From NCBI GenBank assembly GCA_028829895.1, contig CM054177.1, positions 75,033,663 to 75,097,662 on the forward strand: a stretch of 64,000 nucleotides of DNA, given 5' to 3'. Source of the DNA: Sinotaia quadrata. Taxonomy: Eukaryota > Mollusca > Gastropoda > Architaenioglossa > Viviparidae. Position 1 is the first letter of the stretch; the number at the start of each line of letters is the position of its first letter. The notes below the pieces were generated by a model that saw only the letters and a list, made by a program, of their open reading frames with translations, was not told where the DNA came from and made no database searches. Of the stretch, positions 49,650 to 62,663 are shown in pieces. The position numbers and the translations under genes were made by a program.

Positions 49650-49912
49650 TATGTGCAGTCTTTGGTACACCACTGGAGAGAAGCAACGTTTGTTTGGCTG
49701 TGAAGGTGTTGGTACACCACTGGAGAGAAGCAACGTTTGTTTCGCTGTGAAGGTGTGGTACACCACTGGAGAGAAGCAACCAGACTCTGAAGCTATTCAT
49801 ACACCACTGTAAGAAACAGCGTTTGTTTGACTATGAAGGTGATGATACACCACTGGTGGGAAGCAATTTTTGTTTAACTATGAATGTTGATACACCACTG
49901 GTGAGAAGCAAA
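49650..49912. repeat. ~50-bp tandem repeat
   Basis: Five copies sharing tacaccactggagagaagca and gtttgtttggctgtgaaggt. The minus-strand 84-codon frame across it is a repeat artefact. Confidence 0.88.
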
Positions 49913-50254
49913 ATTGAGCTTATTTAATAAACCTTTTATTTAGAGAAGCTGCAACAATTCACAAAAGCCGGACACAGACGGTAAGCGGAGGTCGTAACCT
50001 TACAGATGACGTAAGATACTACTTAGTGAATCACCTTCAACTGACAAATGTGTGACTGATACAGGAGTGCAATCTTCTTTTTTTAATGTGATCATTACCC
50101 TGTGACCTTGTACTGACCTTTATTTCACGGTATTTGGGTACAAATGAGTCTCTTTCGACTATCCCTAATTCTTCTACTAAAATATTTTCGGTTATCTGAC
50201 ATTAAAGCAATCTTCATATCAGGATACGGCCAATTAGTATAAATATATATATTT

Positions 50255-50480
50255 CAGGAAAATGTTCAGGTCAACTTATTGTTTTGTTCATATCAAGCAA
50301 CATAAATTGCTTCATGTCAATGTACGTGAAAAGTAATGTTCAGGTCAACTTATTGTTTTGTTCATATCAAGCAACATAAATTGCTTCATGTCAATGTACG
50401 TGAAAAGTAATGTTCAGGTCAACTTATTGTTTTGTTCATATCAAGCAACATAAATTGCTTCATGTCAATGTGAAAAGTAA
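50255..50480. repeat. 74-bp tandem repeat, three copies
   Basis: Nearly identical copies sharing gttcaggtcaacttattgtt and caagcaacataaattgcttc; the last copy lacks tacg. Confidence 0.93.
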
Positions 50481-50650
50481 AATGGATGAAAGGACTAGAG
50501 CAGTATTGACATTCATAGCTTGCACAACGAGTCTTGTGTTTGTCGTTCAATAATGAACAGAACAGTCGAATTATTACGTTTATATCCACTCACAAAGATC
50601 GTTCATTGTCAAGGATGGTTAATGGGGTTAACGGGCCACGTTCCGCTTCT

Positions 50651-50865
50651 ACGTAATGACTCATCATAACAGCTAAAAGTACATTAAGTTCATTCTATGA
50701 ACAGAGCACAATGGTCTGTTTTAAGTTTCACGGCTTGTTCTGTTTTGTTCTCTTGCTACGTAATGACTCATCATAACAGCTAAAAGTACATTAAGTCCAT
50801 TCTATGAACAGAGTACAATGGTCTGTTTTAAGCTTCACAGCTTATTCTGTTTTGTTCTCTTGTTT
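50651..50865. repeat. 107-bp direct duplication
   Basis: Two near-identical copies beginning acgtaatgactcatcataac (50651 and 50758) and running through gaacagagcacaatggtctg or its variant. Confidence 0.92.
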
Positions 50866-51530
50866 GTTTTTTTTTTGTTTGTTATTACTGTTTGTGTTTG
50901 TTATTACTGCTTGTTTGTTACTGCTTTTTTTGGTTGTTATTATTTTTTTGTTTATTACTGCTTTTTTGTTCGTTATTACTGCACCTATACTTGTTATTAC
51001 TTTTTGTTTGATATTACTGTTTTTTGTGTGCTAATACTGAATTTTAATTGCTATTAGTGGGTTTTGATTGTTATTATTGTTTTGTATTTGTTATTACTAT
51101 TATTTTGTTTGCTGTGATGATTTTTATTTTTTATTACTGTGTTTTTGTTTGTTATTTCTGAGATTTTGTTTGCGGTACTGTTTTTTGTTCGTTTTTACTG
51201 TTTTTTTTTTAAAATTGTTATTACTATTTTTTACTGCTAGTACTGTCTTCTTGTTTGCTATTACTGACCGTTATTACTGGTATTTTTTTTGTTTTGATCT
51301 TTTAGTTTGTTTATTTATTTGCTAGTTTGTTGTATTTTTAAGGTGTTTTGTTTATTATTTTTGTTTTTGAACTCTGTATATATTTATTGGGTTTGTATGC
51401 TTCTTTCCTGTTTGTTATTTTAATTCTTTCTCTTGTTTTTTTTCTTCTTTTAAAAATAATTTTAGCATTTTATGCGTTTTATATATATATTTTTTTTTTA
51501 TTTTTTTTTTTTTTTGGGGGGGGGGGATTT
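50866..51530. repeat. T-rich low-complexity tract (ttgttattactg repeats)
   Basis: About 650 bp of degenerate repeats around tttgttattactg, ending in a T-run joined to a G-run (51489-51527). The overlapping hydrophobic open frames (F, L, C, V, Y rich) are produced by the T-rich composition and are not genes. Confidence 0.85.
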
Positions 51531-51760
51531 CGGGGAGAGAATGCAGTTGCTCTCCTGACTTTCTAACGTTCTAATGTCCAAAATAACGAGATGAAGTGGC
51601 TTACTAACCCAGTTTCTTCCGGAACTACACAGCCAGCATCTGGACTGTAGTCAGCCCTATTTGGTGTTCATCACGCCGCTTCCAATCCGCTGTCAGTATC
51701 TTGCAGTCAAGACTTCCGATGCCCCCAAAGAACTCGTACACAACCTTTCTCGGCCTTCGT

Positions 51761-51767
51761 TATAAAA
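51761..51767 (+). promoter_or_regulatory. Putative TATA box of the astacin gene
   Basis: TATAAAA about 120 bp upstream of the proposed start codon, preceded by less AT-rich sequence and followed about 30 bp later by an initiator-like ctcactc. It would give a 5' UTR of about 90 nt. Inference from position and consensus only. Confidence 0.45.
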
Positions 51768-51880
51768 TGACTGGGACATTGAGTGAGGTATAGTTCTCAC
51801 TCGCTCTGGGTCTACTGCTATTCCGTCTGAGTCTAGTTTCTAAAACGCGCTTGTAGTGGTGAGGGGGTTTGTAGCTAAAC

Positions 51881-51922
51881 ATGGTGTGTTTTCAGAAGCA
51901 CGAGATCCTATTCACAATTCTG
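51881..51922 (+). CDS. Astacin coding exon 1 (signal peptide start)
   Basis: Short first coding exon, MVCFQKHEILFTIL, then donor gtgagt in phase 0. The start context AAACATGG is near-ideal. Joined to exon 2 (VGMVTSVIYQPGD) it gives a continuous hydrophobic signal core. The link is inferred from phase and signal-peptide logic. Confidence 0.65.
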
Positions 51923-54039
51923 GTGAGTTTATAATTACGACAGGCAACTGTCAATATATGTTTCAACAGCGCTGACAAATCAGAAAGTACGTATAATGTC
52001 AATAGTTTTTTTTTTTGTTTTTTGTTTTTTTTTTGTACGAGTTACTCTAAGTTATTTTGATTCTGATTAGGGTCAACGTTGCTTTTCCGCTTTTATGTAT
52101 AAATGTATTGCACAAGTTACGATCTCGTGTGAGCTTCTCCCGAATGTAAATTGCGCATAGTCGAATGATTTCATTTTGCAAATGATTCAAGAGATAATGT
52201 ACTTGAAGCTCTTGAACCTTTTTCTTCGACTTTTAAATCTTCATTACAGGTTCTTTGAGAACCTTATTATAATACGAAATAAGTTCGAAATTTTCCATTG
52301 TGGAAATCTCCAAAAATACCAGGCAGTCCTCTAAAAGACAGTCCTTGCTTGCCAAGAAAAAAACAAAACATCTCAGATCTTTTGCAGAGTATTTCTCCAT
52401 TCAGGGATGAGTTGATCGTTCAGAAGATAGTTGACTGACTGGTCAGTCCACATTCTAACTTCCATTTCATGTCAGTGAATGTATCACTCTTTATGAGCCT
52501 TTACTCTAACATCAAATTAACGTCACTGAATGTAGCATTCTTTAAGACCCTTTGACCCTTTACTCTAACATCTAATTCACGTCACTTAGTGTAATGTAGC
52601 ACTATTTATGAGCCTTTGCTGTAACATCCAATCCACGTCAGTGAGTGTAATGTAGCACTCATAATGAGCTCAGCTGATGAAATTAAAACGGAAGTTGGTA
52701 AAAATGTAAAGTACACGTGGAAATAATATTATTATTTTGCTTTTAAATCGAATATGGATTCTAGCTATGAAGACAATTATACATATTCAGATTCACTTCA
52801 TATTCGTAAGTGCTATAATTTGAGTCCTCGCCAAGAAAAAAAATATCACATCACGGAATAAATTCCAAATTTGACCAATATAAACCGTCTGATGAAAAAT
52901 AAATTGTCCTCCCCCCCCCCTTTTTTTTTTTTTGCATCATCAGATTACATTAACTGGTAACGATTTTTGTTATTTATTTTGGTAGTATTTTATTATTTCT
53001 AGTATAGGTTTCAACGTATAAATAATGAAGTGATTTGTAAATAAGACAAAGACAAAAGACCCCATGACTACGATTATTGAAAATATTGACTGCGGTAATT
53101 GAAAGAGGCAATGAGCTAAAAACAAACAAAAGTATCTTTATTTGATTACTCCCCATTGAATGACATTTTACGGAAAAGAATATTTTTCACCGTGTAGTTG
53201 TGGTTTTAGTGTGTACTCTTGTAATTAATATAGTCTATTTTCACCGTATTCTTGTAGCAAATTTAGTAACAAATATATAGTTAATATAGTCTATTTTCAC
53301 TGTATTCTTGTAGCAAATTTAGTAACAAAAATCAATACATAGTTAATATAGTCTATTTTCATCGTGTAGTTGTGGTTTTAATGAGTACTCTTGTAGCAAA
53401 CAAAAATCAATATATAGTTAATATAGTCTATTTTCACCGTATTCTTGTAGCAAATTTAGTAACAAAAATCAGTATATAGATAATATAGTCTATTTTCATC
53501 ATCTGTTATAACAACCCTAGATTAACATCTAAGAAACATTTCTTTCAATGTCTTAAAATAATATTACTATAGTCACTATTTTGTACCTTACAAAGAAATA
53601 TTTACTTGTTTTGCGCTTCTCTCTCTCCCTGGTTTCCTCTCCGTGACTGAATGTGTGTGTTTGGGGGTGGGGGGAGAGGTGGGACAAAATACAGAGATGG
53701 GAAAAAGAGAGAAAGAAACATAAACTGATAAAGAAGGACGAAGAGATGAAGATGAGGGGGGGGGGAGAGAGAGACGAGGGAAAGAGAGTGTACACAAAGA
53801 CAGAGCTCTAGTCTTCAAGCCCAGATTCTTTGAAACGGTTCACTTGCAAAGGAAGAAGTGCCTAATTTCCGGTGGAGACATCCACTGGTGTCGGGATGTG
53901 GCTTTCCGGATAAATTGAATTTGAACAGTGTCAAATTTCATTCGCATTTAAAATAGCGTACAGTAAGATATCCAAGTGTTCGTCAATAAAATTGATGAAT
54001 GATTCAATAATTAATGGATTGATTGATGGATAGATGAGA

Positions 54040-54114
<75 letters not shown>

Positions 54115-57100
54115 GCTTATATCGTCTGCTTTGAACTTACAACGTTGTTATTTACCATACTGTTGCTGGGTATGATGGCGGCCATATTTTACCCTATCGC
54201 CCATCTTTTCCTTGAAATGTTGCATTGTGGGTATGGTATACTGGTTTCTGCTAAGGTTCATCGCAAGAAAGGCAATCACTCGATTGGGTCTTTGTGGTAT
54301 TATCACACGAAAAATTATCCATAGTGTTATTCTTTAAGCTGGCCACTCTTCTTCGGTATTTTCCCTGCTTCTTTAAAATTGTTTTACCCTTGACAACTGA
54401 AATGTTTGAGAAGTTAAACAATATTAACAACAAGAGAATCTAGTCATATCACTGATTTTAGTGAGCCGATGGGCCTACTGGTTCAGTACAGAGAATCTAG
54501 TCATATCACTGATTTTAGTAAGCCTATGGGCCTATGATTAAGTACAGAAAATCTAATCATATCACTGATTTTAGTGAGCACATAGGCCTACTGATTAAGT
54601 AAAGAAAATCTAGTCACATCACTGATTTTAGTAAGCCTATGGGCCTAATGGTTCAGTACAGATAATCTAGTTGAAATCACTGATTTTAGTGAGCACGTAG
54701 GCCTATCGATTGAGTACAGAGAATCTAGTCATATCACTGATTTTAGTGAGCACATAGGCCTACTGATTAAGTACAGAGAAAACCCAATAAAGAGACACAT
54801 ATGTCAAGCAGATAATAATTAGCTTTTATAATGTTATTATGTAAGAGTCTATAAATGTCTAATTACAAATCGTCACTAAATTATCTGTGCGTAAAATTAT
54901 ATTTTCCACTCTTTAAAAATAGACCGACGAAAAATCAAAACTGTTTGGTTTAGGTTGTAAGAAAGGAATTATACATTTTTGATGAATTTTTTTTAAATAT
55001 TTGAAATTCCTGTAGACCTATTTAAATAAAATTAAATTAACCTAAGTGAAATTATAATGATTTTAAGGCGAAATATATTTCTGCTGGTTAAAAAATATAT
55101 CGCATTCAATAATCAGCAATTGTTGTTGGTGATGAAGGCAATGCTGACCGCTGTTATTAACATTCGGTTTATGGGATAAATCATCTTAACTGTTGGTGAT
55201 GGTAGTGATATTGACCGTTGTTCACTGTTGATATCCAGTTGATAGGATAAATCTTTATTTAGTTTCTTAACTTGGCGTGTTAATCCGTATATTGTATCTA
55301 GTATATATAAAACTCATATTAATTGTAATGATTTTGACTATGAGAAAGAAAGAAATTATTTTTATAAATATAAATGAACAGCTGTTGATGCAGTTTGTTG
55401 TTGCTTATTGTTGCTTTGTTCAGTAAATTTGGTTTCACTTCATCCCAGGCTTAAGTGCTGTCATGCTTATAAATGTAAATATTCTTGTGTCCTGGCAGGT
55501 TGGTATGGTGACCAGCGTTATCTATCAGCCCGGGGACCCGTATGAGAAGATACTGAGTGACCCCAACTTCAGGCCCAAACCAGAGGAACAACCGAACAAA
55601 ACTATTGACCAACTAATTACAAGTGCCTATGGCGGATTGCCAAGTAAGCAAACAATGCATAAATCTATAAGTCTACCATTGGCCGGAAGTCACAAACCAA
55701 CACAACAACATACTATCCCACACAACATGTTGCTTTTAACGAGCGATGTTAGGACTGTACAAAAACAACTTTTCATTTTCTGCTCCTAATGACATAAGTT
55801 ATATCACTTTTGTCTACCTTTGGGTAAGGCGTTAAGCTTTAGCTGCATTGTGAAGGAAAAAAAGGTGTTCGCAGGTTTGGTGAATGAACATGTCGATGTC
55901 TGTGAAGAGTTCGAAAGGGCAAAGTTTTATGACTGAAAAGTGTCGTCATGATGTGCAAGCGAGTTTTGTAGGAAAAATGCTATGTACGTGAAGATAGATG
56001 TAAAAAAAACGAATCACATGATTAGATTATGTTGAAGATACACGTAAAAAACAAATCACGTGATGAGATTATGTTGAAGGTACACGTAAAAAACAAATCA
56101 CGTGATCAGATTATGTTGTGTTTATTTGTTCATGAATGGTTCATTATACAGTATGACGTAATTGTCAGTTGTAGTTCCTGACATTAATATCAGCATTTTG
56201 GTGAACTATTTTGAGGGTCGCTTAGAATGAAAATGCCAGTTAAGTAAAAATTTTTGTAAAAGTTGTTAGTTTCTTGTAAAACTTGTGTCAGCACAGGAAT
56301 GGTAATCAACATATTAATTGTTGTGTCCCTTTTACAGTAAATGTTTATGTACATTATAACTGGTCTAGCAGATTGTACCGAGTGTTGTCTCCATTTTACA
56401 GTAAATGTTTATGTACATTATAACTGGTCTAGCAGAGTGTACCATTTGTTGTCTCCATTTTACAGTAAATGTTTATGTACATTATAACTGGTCTAGCAGA
56501 TTGTACTGAGTGTTGTCTCCATTTTACAGTAAATGTTTATGTACATTATAACTGGTCTAGCAGATTGTACTGAGTGTTGTCTCCATTTTACAGTAAATGT
56601 TTATGTACATTATAACTGGTCTAGCAGATTGTACTGAGTGTTGTCTCCATTTTACAGTAAATGTTTATGTACATTATAACTGGTCTAGCAGAGTGTACCA
56701 TTTGTTGTCTCCATTTTACAGTAAATGTTTATGTACATTATAACTGGTCTAGCAGATTGTACTGAGTGTTGTCTCCATTTTACAGTAAATGTTTATGTAC
56801 ATTATAACTGGTCTAGCAGATTGTACCGAGTGTTGTCTCCATTTTACAGTAAATGTTTATGTACATTATAACTGGTCTAGCAGATTGTACCGAGTGTTGT
56901 CTCCATTTTACAGTAAATGTTTATGTACATTATAACTGGTCTAGCAGATTGTACCGAGTGTTGTCTCCATTTTACAGTAAATGTTTATGTACATTATAAC
57001 TGGTCTAGCAGATTGTACCGAGTGTTGTCTCCTTGCAGCATATATGAGCGAATCTTTCTTGGACCCGAAAGGCTTGATCACCACAGAACTAGATCTCGTG

Positions 57101-57298
57101 TTGACAGCAGAACAATACAAGGCAATTTATATGTCGTGAGTATGAGGGTCGTCATCATTTCTTTTTTCTTCCCTTCCCTTTGTTTCCCCCCCCTCGCTTT
57201 ATGTATTCTATTATTTTCCTCTCTTTGTGTATACAATTGTTTTCTTCCGTTTTTTGTATACTTTTGTTTTGCCCCCTTTATGCATATATTTTTCGTGT

Positions 57299-57356
<58 letters not shown>

Positions 57357-58267
57357 CTATTAGCCACAATTATCCCGAGTGCAAAATGTTTATGGTTGTC
57401 TTATTTGTTTTTAGTATTCAACCGGCCCTGAACTTGGTAAACATCCTTTACCGAATAGGGCGTCATGAAGTATCAGTCACCAACCAACCATACGTGTACA
57501 AGACTGCATACGTTAATATCCAGAATGAATATACATGCATATCCCAAAACACTTAAAGCCTTTACCAGGCTTTCACACTTTCTTGTATAGCAAAGGCACT
57601 TTGTCACGTCTCTCTCTATTGCAGTGGCAGTGAAAATACTGGAAGGCGGAACAAACGAAAAGCCACCCGACCAGAGGTCCAGCGCTGGACTGGCAAAGAG
57701 CTTCCTTACGAGTTTGCACCATCAGACTTCAGTAAGATCTTGTCTTAAATCAGAGTCAAACAGATTTCATCAAGGTCGTGTCTTAAATCAGAATCAAACA
57801 GACGTCAGTAAGATCATGTCCTAAATCAGAGTCAAACAGATTTCATCAAGGTCATGTCTTAAATCAGAATCAAACAGACGTCAGTAAGATCATGTCCTAA
57901 ATCAGAGTCAAACAGATTTCATCAAGGTCGTGTCTTAAATCAGAATCAAACAGACTTCAGTAGGATCATGTCCTAAATCAGAGTCAAACAGATTTCATCA
58001 AGGTCATGTCTTAAATCAGAATCAAACAGATTTTTTAAGGCCTTGTCTTAAATCAGGGTCAAATAGACTTCAGTAAAGATCATGTTTTAAAACAGGGTCA
58101 AACAGACTTCAGTAAGATCCTTTCTTAAATCAGGGTGAATGAGAAGTCATCCTCCACATATGTAGTGCTAATCTATTCGTACACACCATTTAAATGTACG
58201 TGACAGTTATTATTACAATTACAAAAATCAGTATCAACCTACGCGGTGCTATGAATATATAGTAACA

Positions 58268-58322
<55 letters not shown>

Positions 58323-59464
58323 ACAGAGACAGAGATGCTAATAATACTCATTTTTGTCATAATATTATGGTTAACACTTAACATTGTCCCCATTTAATTT
58401 TAAAGCTGAAATTTTAAACCGATTCTACTGGTGTATGAATTCTACTAGTCAAACGTTCATTGCAGCAATGAACACAGTACTGCAAAAACAGAGGTCTAAT
58501 TCTGGTCACGTGATAGACACTCAGTCTGCTCTAAAGAATACTTTTTGTTCTGGTTACGCGATGTATGATAGACACTCAGTTCAGTTTGTCTAAAGAATAC
58601 TTTTGGTCCAGTGACATGATTTGTGATAGACACTCAGTTCAGTTTGGTCTAAAGAATACTTTTGGTCCAGTGACATGATTTGTGAAAGACACTGAGTTCA
58701 GTTTGGTCTAAAGAATACTTTTGGTCCAGTGACATGATTTGTGATAGACACTGAGTTCAGTTTGGTCTAAAGAATACTTTTGGTCCAGTGACATGATTTG
58801 TGATAGACACTCAGTTCAGTTTGGTCTAAAGAATACTTTTGGTCCAGTGACATGATTTGTGATAGACACTCAGTTCAGTTTGGTCTAAAGAATACTTTTG
58901 GTCCAGTGACATGATTTGTGATAGACACTCAGTTCAGTTTGGTCTAAAGAATACTTTTGGTCCAGTGACATGATTTGTGATAGACACTCAGTTCAGTTTG
59001 TCTAAAGAATACTTTTGGTCCAGTGACATGACATGAGGCACAATGTGTTCTAATATTTTGTCGTTGTGCTCAGAGATGAGGACTAAAGATTAAATTTTTT
59101 ATTCAGATTATTACCACTTGACTTAATTATCGATCATGATGATTGATTGAAAGACTGATTATATGACTTATTTATTTATTCGTCACTTATTAACAATTGA
59201 TTGTTCAACGCGCTATTGGAGTCATAATATTTCTATTATGTTTTAAATGTCTTCATTGGTGATGGAGAAAAGAGATGATGACGATGATGACTTTCACTTT
59301 GTTGACAGCTGTGGACGAAGTGTACTACATAAAGCAAGCTATGAATTGGTGGTCAAACTCGACCTGTGTCAAATTTCGTCCCAAATCGAACCAGGATAAG
59401 AACTGGATCATTTTTCAGAGGGGTTATGGGTGAGTTAGACACACACGCACATACAAACAAGCAC

Positions 59465-59495
<31 letters not shown>

Positions 59496-61237
59496 TTAAG
59501 GTGTCTCGATAATCTAGTGGATAGTGGAGGGGCAAAATGAGCAGCACTCGTCGGAAGTGCCCACATCCTCCATAAAACCTTGGATCTCCCAGAATTTTGG
59601 TAAGATTCCGATACCTTGGTTCACAACCGACAAACCGAAGTTGTGGAAAAATTATTATTAATAATAATAATAATTTGGACAAATGGAATATGAGATATTG
59701 GTGTCATGGGCCACACCTGCAGCTTAGGTATATTATATAATCACAGATCAATAGAAAAGTGCAGGCTCGCCTCTAGTCATACTCAATCACACATAAACAG
59801 TGTAAATATTTATTTCATTTTTAATTTAACAAAATGGCAGACTGAAACCAGAAGCTGTTTTAAATGTAAAAAAAAAAAAGCCATGCCACAGTTGACATGA
59901 CATATATGCAAAGTTAATGTAAATAATACCATAACTAAATTTATAGTGAATAAGAATTCCCTCTATAACGTGAGCGCAGTTGATGAGTCAATAAGTTTGC
60001 ATGTTCCAAGTACATGTATAACTTGCAGTGGGAAGGATGATTCTTGAACAACTGTAGTCTAATAGAAGGTGCCGTCCAAGGGAGAGTTGCTGACTGCGTA
60101 ACATTGCAGATCTGGAATGTAGCACATAGCTTTGAACCAGACCTGGGCCACACCTTTAACCAAGCCTGGGCCACACCTTTAACCAGACCTGGGCCACACC
60201 TTTAACCAGACCTGGGCCATACCTTTAACCAGACCTAGGCCACACAGGAGTCAAGCTTCTGTAGATACTTGTAAGAGTGTTTCCATAGAAATAGTCCAGC
60301 TCAATAATATCTAGAGAGAAAAAAAAATTTACAACCTCACATTAAGTGCTGTTGGCTTGTACTGCTGTATTCAGCTGTTACACTCAGCAGTCAGCAGAGC
60401 AATGACGTCATATAGCCTATATAGCAACTGGTAATTGTCCAATTTCCACATAACACAGTGGCTGATATAATAAAATTAACTAGCACAAGCTCCATGTGGC
60501 ATTAGCTAAGACAAAAGTACACAATTCTTGTATATAGAAAGTCTGAGAGTAAATGGCTCACATTCACTAAGCGAAAAAAGCTAATGTTTAATTACGTCAT
60601 AACCTACTAGCAAGAGATATAATCATATAACGATATAGCAGTGCTGTGCACGAGTTGTAGACAAATTCATATTAGGGAAATATTGGAAAATCTAATTTCA
60701 AGTAATACCCAAACAAGAATTAGCAATTGTGGGTAAAGAGGTACATCATTCCATGAAAGACAAAATATATAAAATAATGTATGATAAAGTGGAAATGTTT
60801 ACAAAATAATTCTACATGAAAGTTAAGCAGAAAGGCTCTTTCAAAACTTAAAAAGTATACTAAAATTACAATTTTAAAAAATAAAAAGGCTTTGGTCTTA
60901 CCTCACAGATAAAAAATGGCAATAGCCTGTAAATATTCAGGTCTAATAAACAATTATAGGGTTTGGGCACTGGTTCTGTAACTGTCTCCCATTTCCCACA
61001 ATTTCCAATTTTATTATAAAATAATGACCAGTAAAGGTAAGAAAAATAAGCCGGCACATGCTGACATATAAATAGTGGTCAGCCAGCAGTTTTATGTTGC
61101 ACATGTGTTTCCAAACACTTCTAAGAGTAGGGGAGATAATGGCATAAGTACAAAAAGGGTCTCTGACCTCCAAGGTGCTCACTTTGGACAGCAACTAATA
61201 GCAACATGACGCACGAGAGAGGGGAGTGCGTGCGTGC

Positions 61238-61274
<37 letters not shown>

Positions 61275-62605
61275 GTAGTAGTAGTACTTCTTGATGCGTA
61301 ACTAACTCTCGTATTTCTTTTTTAAAAAACTGTTTTACCTGGTCTAATTTGTTTGGAGGTATTAAGAGTTAATTATATAATAATAATAATAAAACAATAA
61401 CATTTTGAGATTTTCATAAATGAAATTTAAAAAAATATTAACATGCTACACTGGTACCACCAGCACAGTATTTAATTGTAATGAAGGTCAAAAGATGGAC
61501 ACACTAAGATTAGGGTTTCTTCCCTTTATGCTATAGTTCTTTTTGTTTGTTTGTTGTTGTTTGTTTTTTTTTGGGGGGAGGGGAGGGTTGCAGCACTGAA
61601 GAGGTTTGCGTCTACTAATTATTAAGGAACTTCTGCTGGTGTATGAGAAAGGATGCTAGTACCAATGTGGAGTGAATACCTATATACTCTGACTTATGTT
61701 TTGGTTCATTTCCGGTGAGAAATGAAAACGAATATGCAAGCTGTACAACAATCATTTTGCAGTGGTAAAGAAATTTTCGTCACTAATTGTTGTAGAGCAT
61801 GCACGTGGAATAATCAATTTCTTCGTTGTAAAAAAAAAAAATGATGATGTATATATTGTGGTGGTGATGCTCATGATGATTTCTATGATGTTGATGGTGG
61901 TGGTGATGATGGTGATGATGGTAGCAATGTTAATGGTGGTTTTGATAATGGTGATGATTGTGGTGGTAGATGATGTTCATATTAATAAGGCTTAATAATA
62001 ATAATTATTATTAATTCATATTAATGGTAATAGTGATGGTGGTGGTGACGTAAATGGCGATAGTGATGGTGGTAGTTGTGTTGATAGATATTTTGGTGGT
62101 GGTGAAGGTGGTGGGTCAGGTTCAACGATTACAGTTTGATTTTATAAAACGAAAAATTCGCTATTAATTGGTTGTCAGAAAATAAATAAAAACAACAAAA
62201 CATATTTTAAAAATAAAATAGTGTGATGCCACGATCTCTGGACTCCTGATTTCCCTTTATCGCAGTATGTCACACTTTTTCCAATATCCCTCACTTCCTG
62301 GCGTGACACACTTTATGTATCGTCAGCCTTTTTCAGTAATTAATGTCGACAGAACAAGTGCGCACACTTTTGATCTTTTGTTTTCGACCAGTTGAAAAAA
62401 GGTAACACAGATATTTTTTTTTAAGTGAAAAGATTTCGCGTAGGATAATTGACACACCGCAGTTACTTGATATTTTAAATCGTGATAAAGTGTTGGCTAT
62501 TGTTTGTGGACAGGGGCTGTAACTCCTTACTCGGCATGTATGGAAGGGGATCTCAGCCAATTAACCTTGAGAAACCCGGATGCAGATATGTAAGTCCCTT
62601 ACACA

Positions 62606-62663
<58 letters not shown>

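Larger units (their letters stand above)
51923..55498 (+). other. Astacin intron 1, repeat-rich
   Basis: 3.6-kb intron containing three minisatellite blocks (listed separately), a C-run/T-run junction near 52911-52933 and a GT microsatellite. No other gene is supported. Confidence 0.55.

Noticed and set aside
50804..51566. Four hydrophobic open frames (F/L/V/C-rich)
   Set aside because: Low-complexity T-rich repeats, not membrane proteins.
54170..54200. ATGGCGGCCAT motif as an alternative astacin promoter
   Set aside because: Isolated YY1-like palindrome in intron 1 with no downstream exon that fits the frame.
57180..57556. Open frames running through the GT microsatellite, and the alternative frame at 57624-57824
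   Set aside because: Conserved astacin exon 4 is in a different frame; these are shadows.
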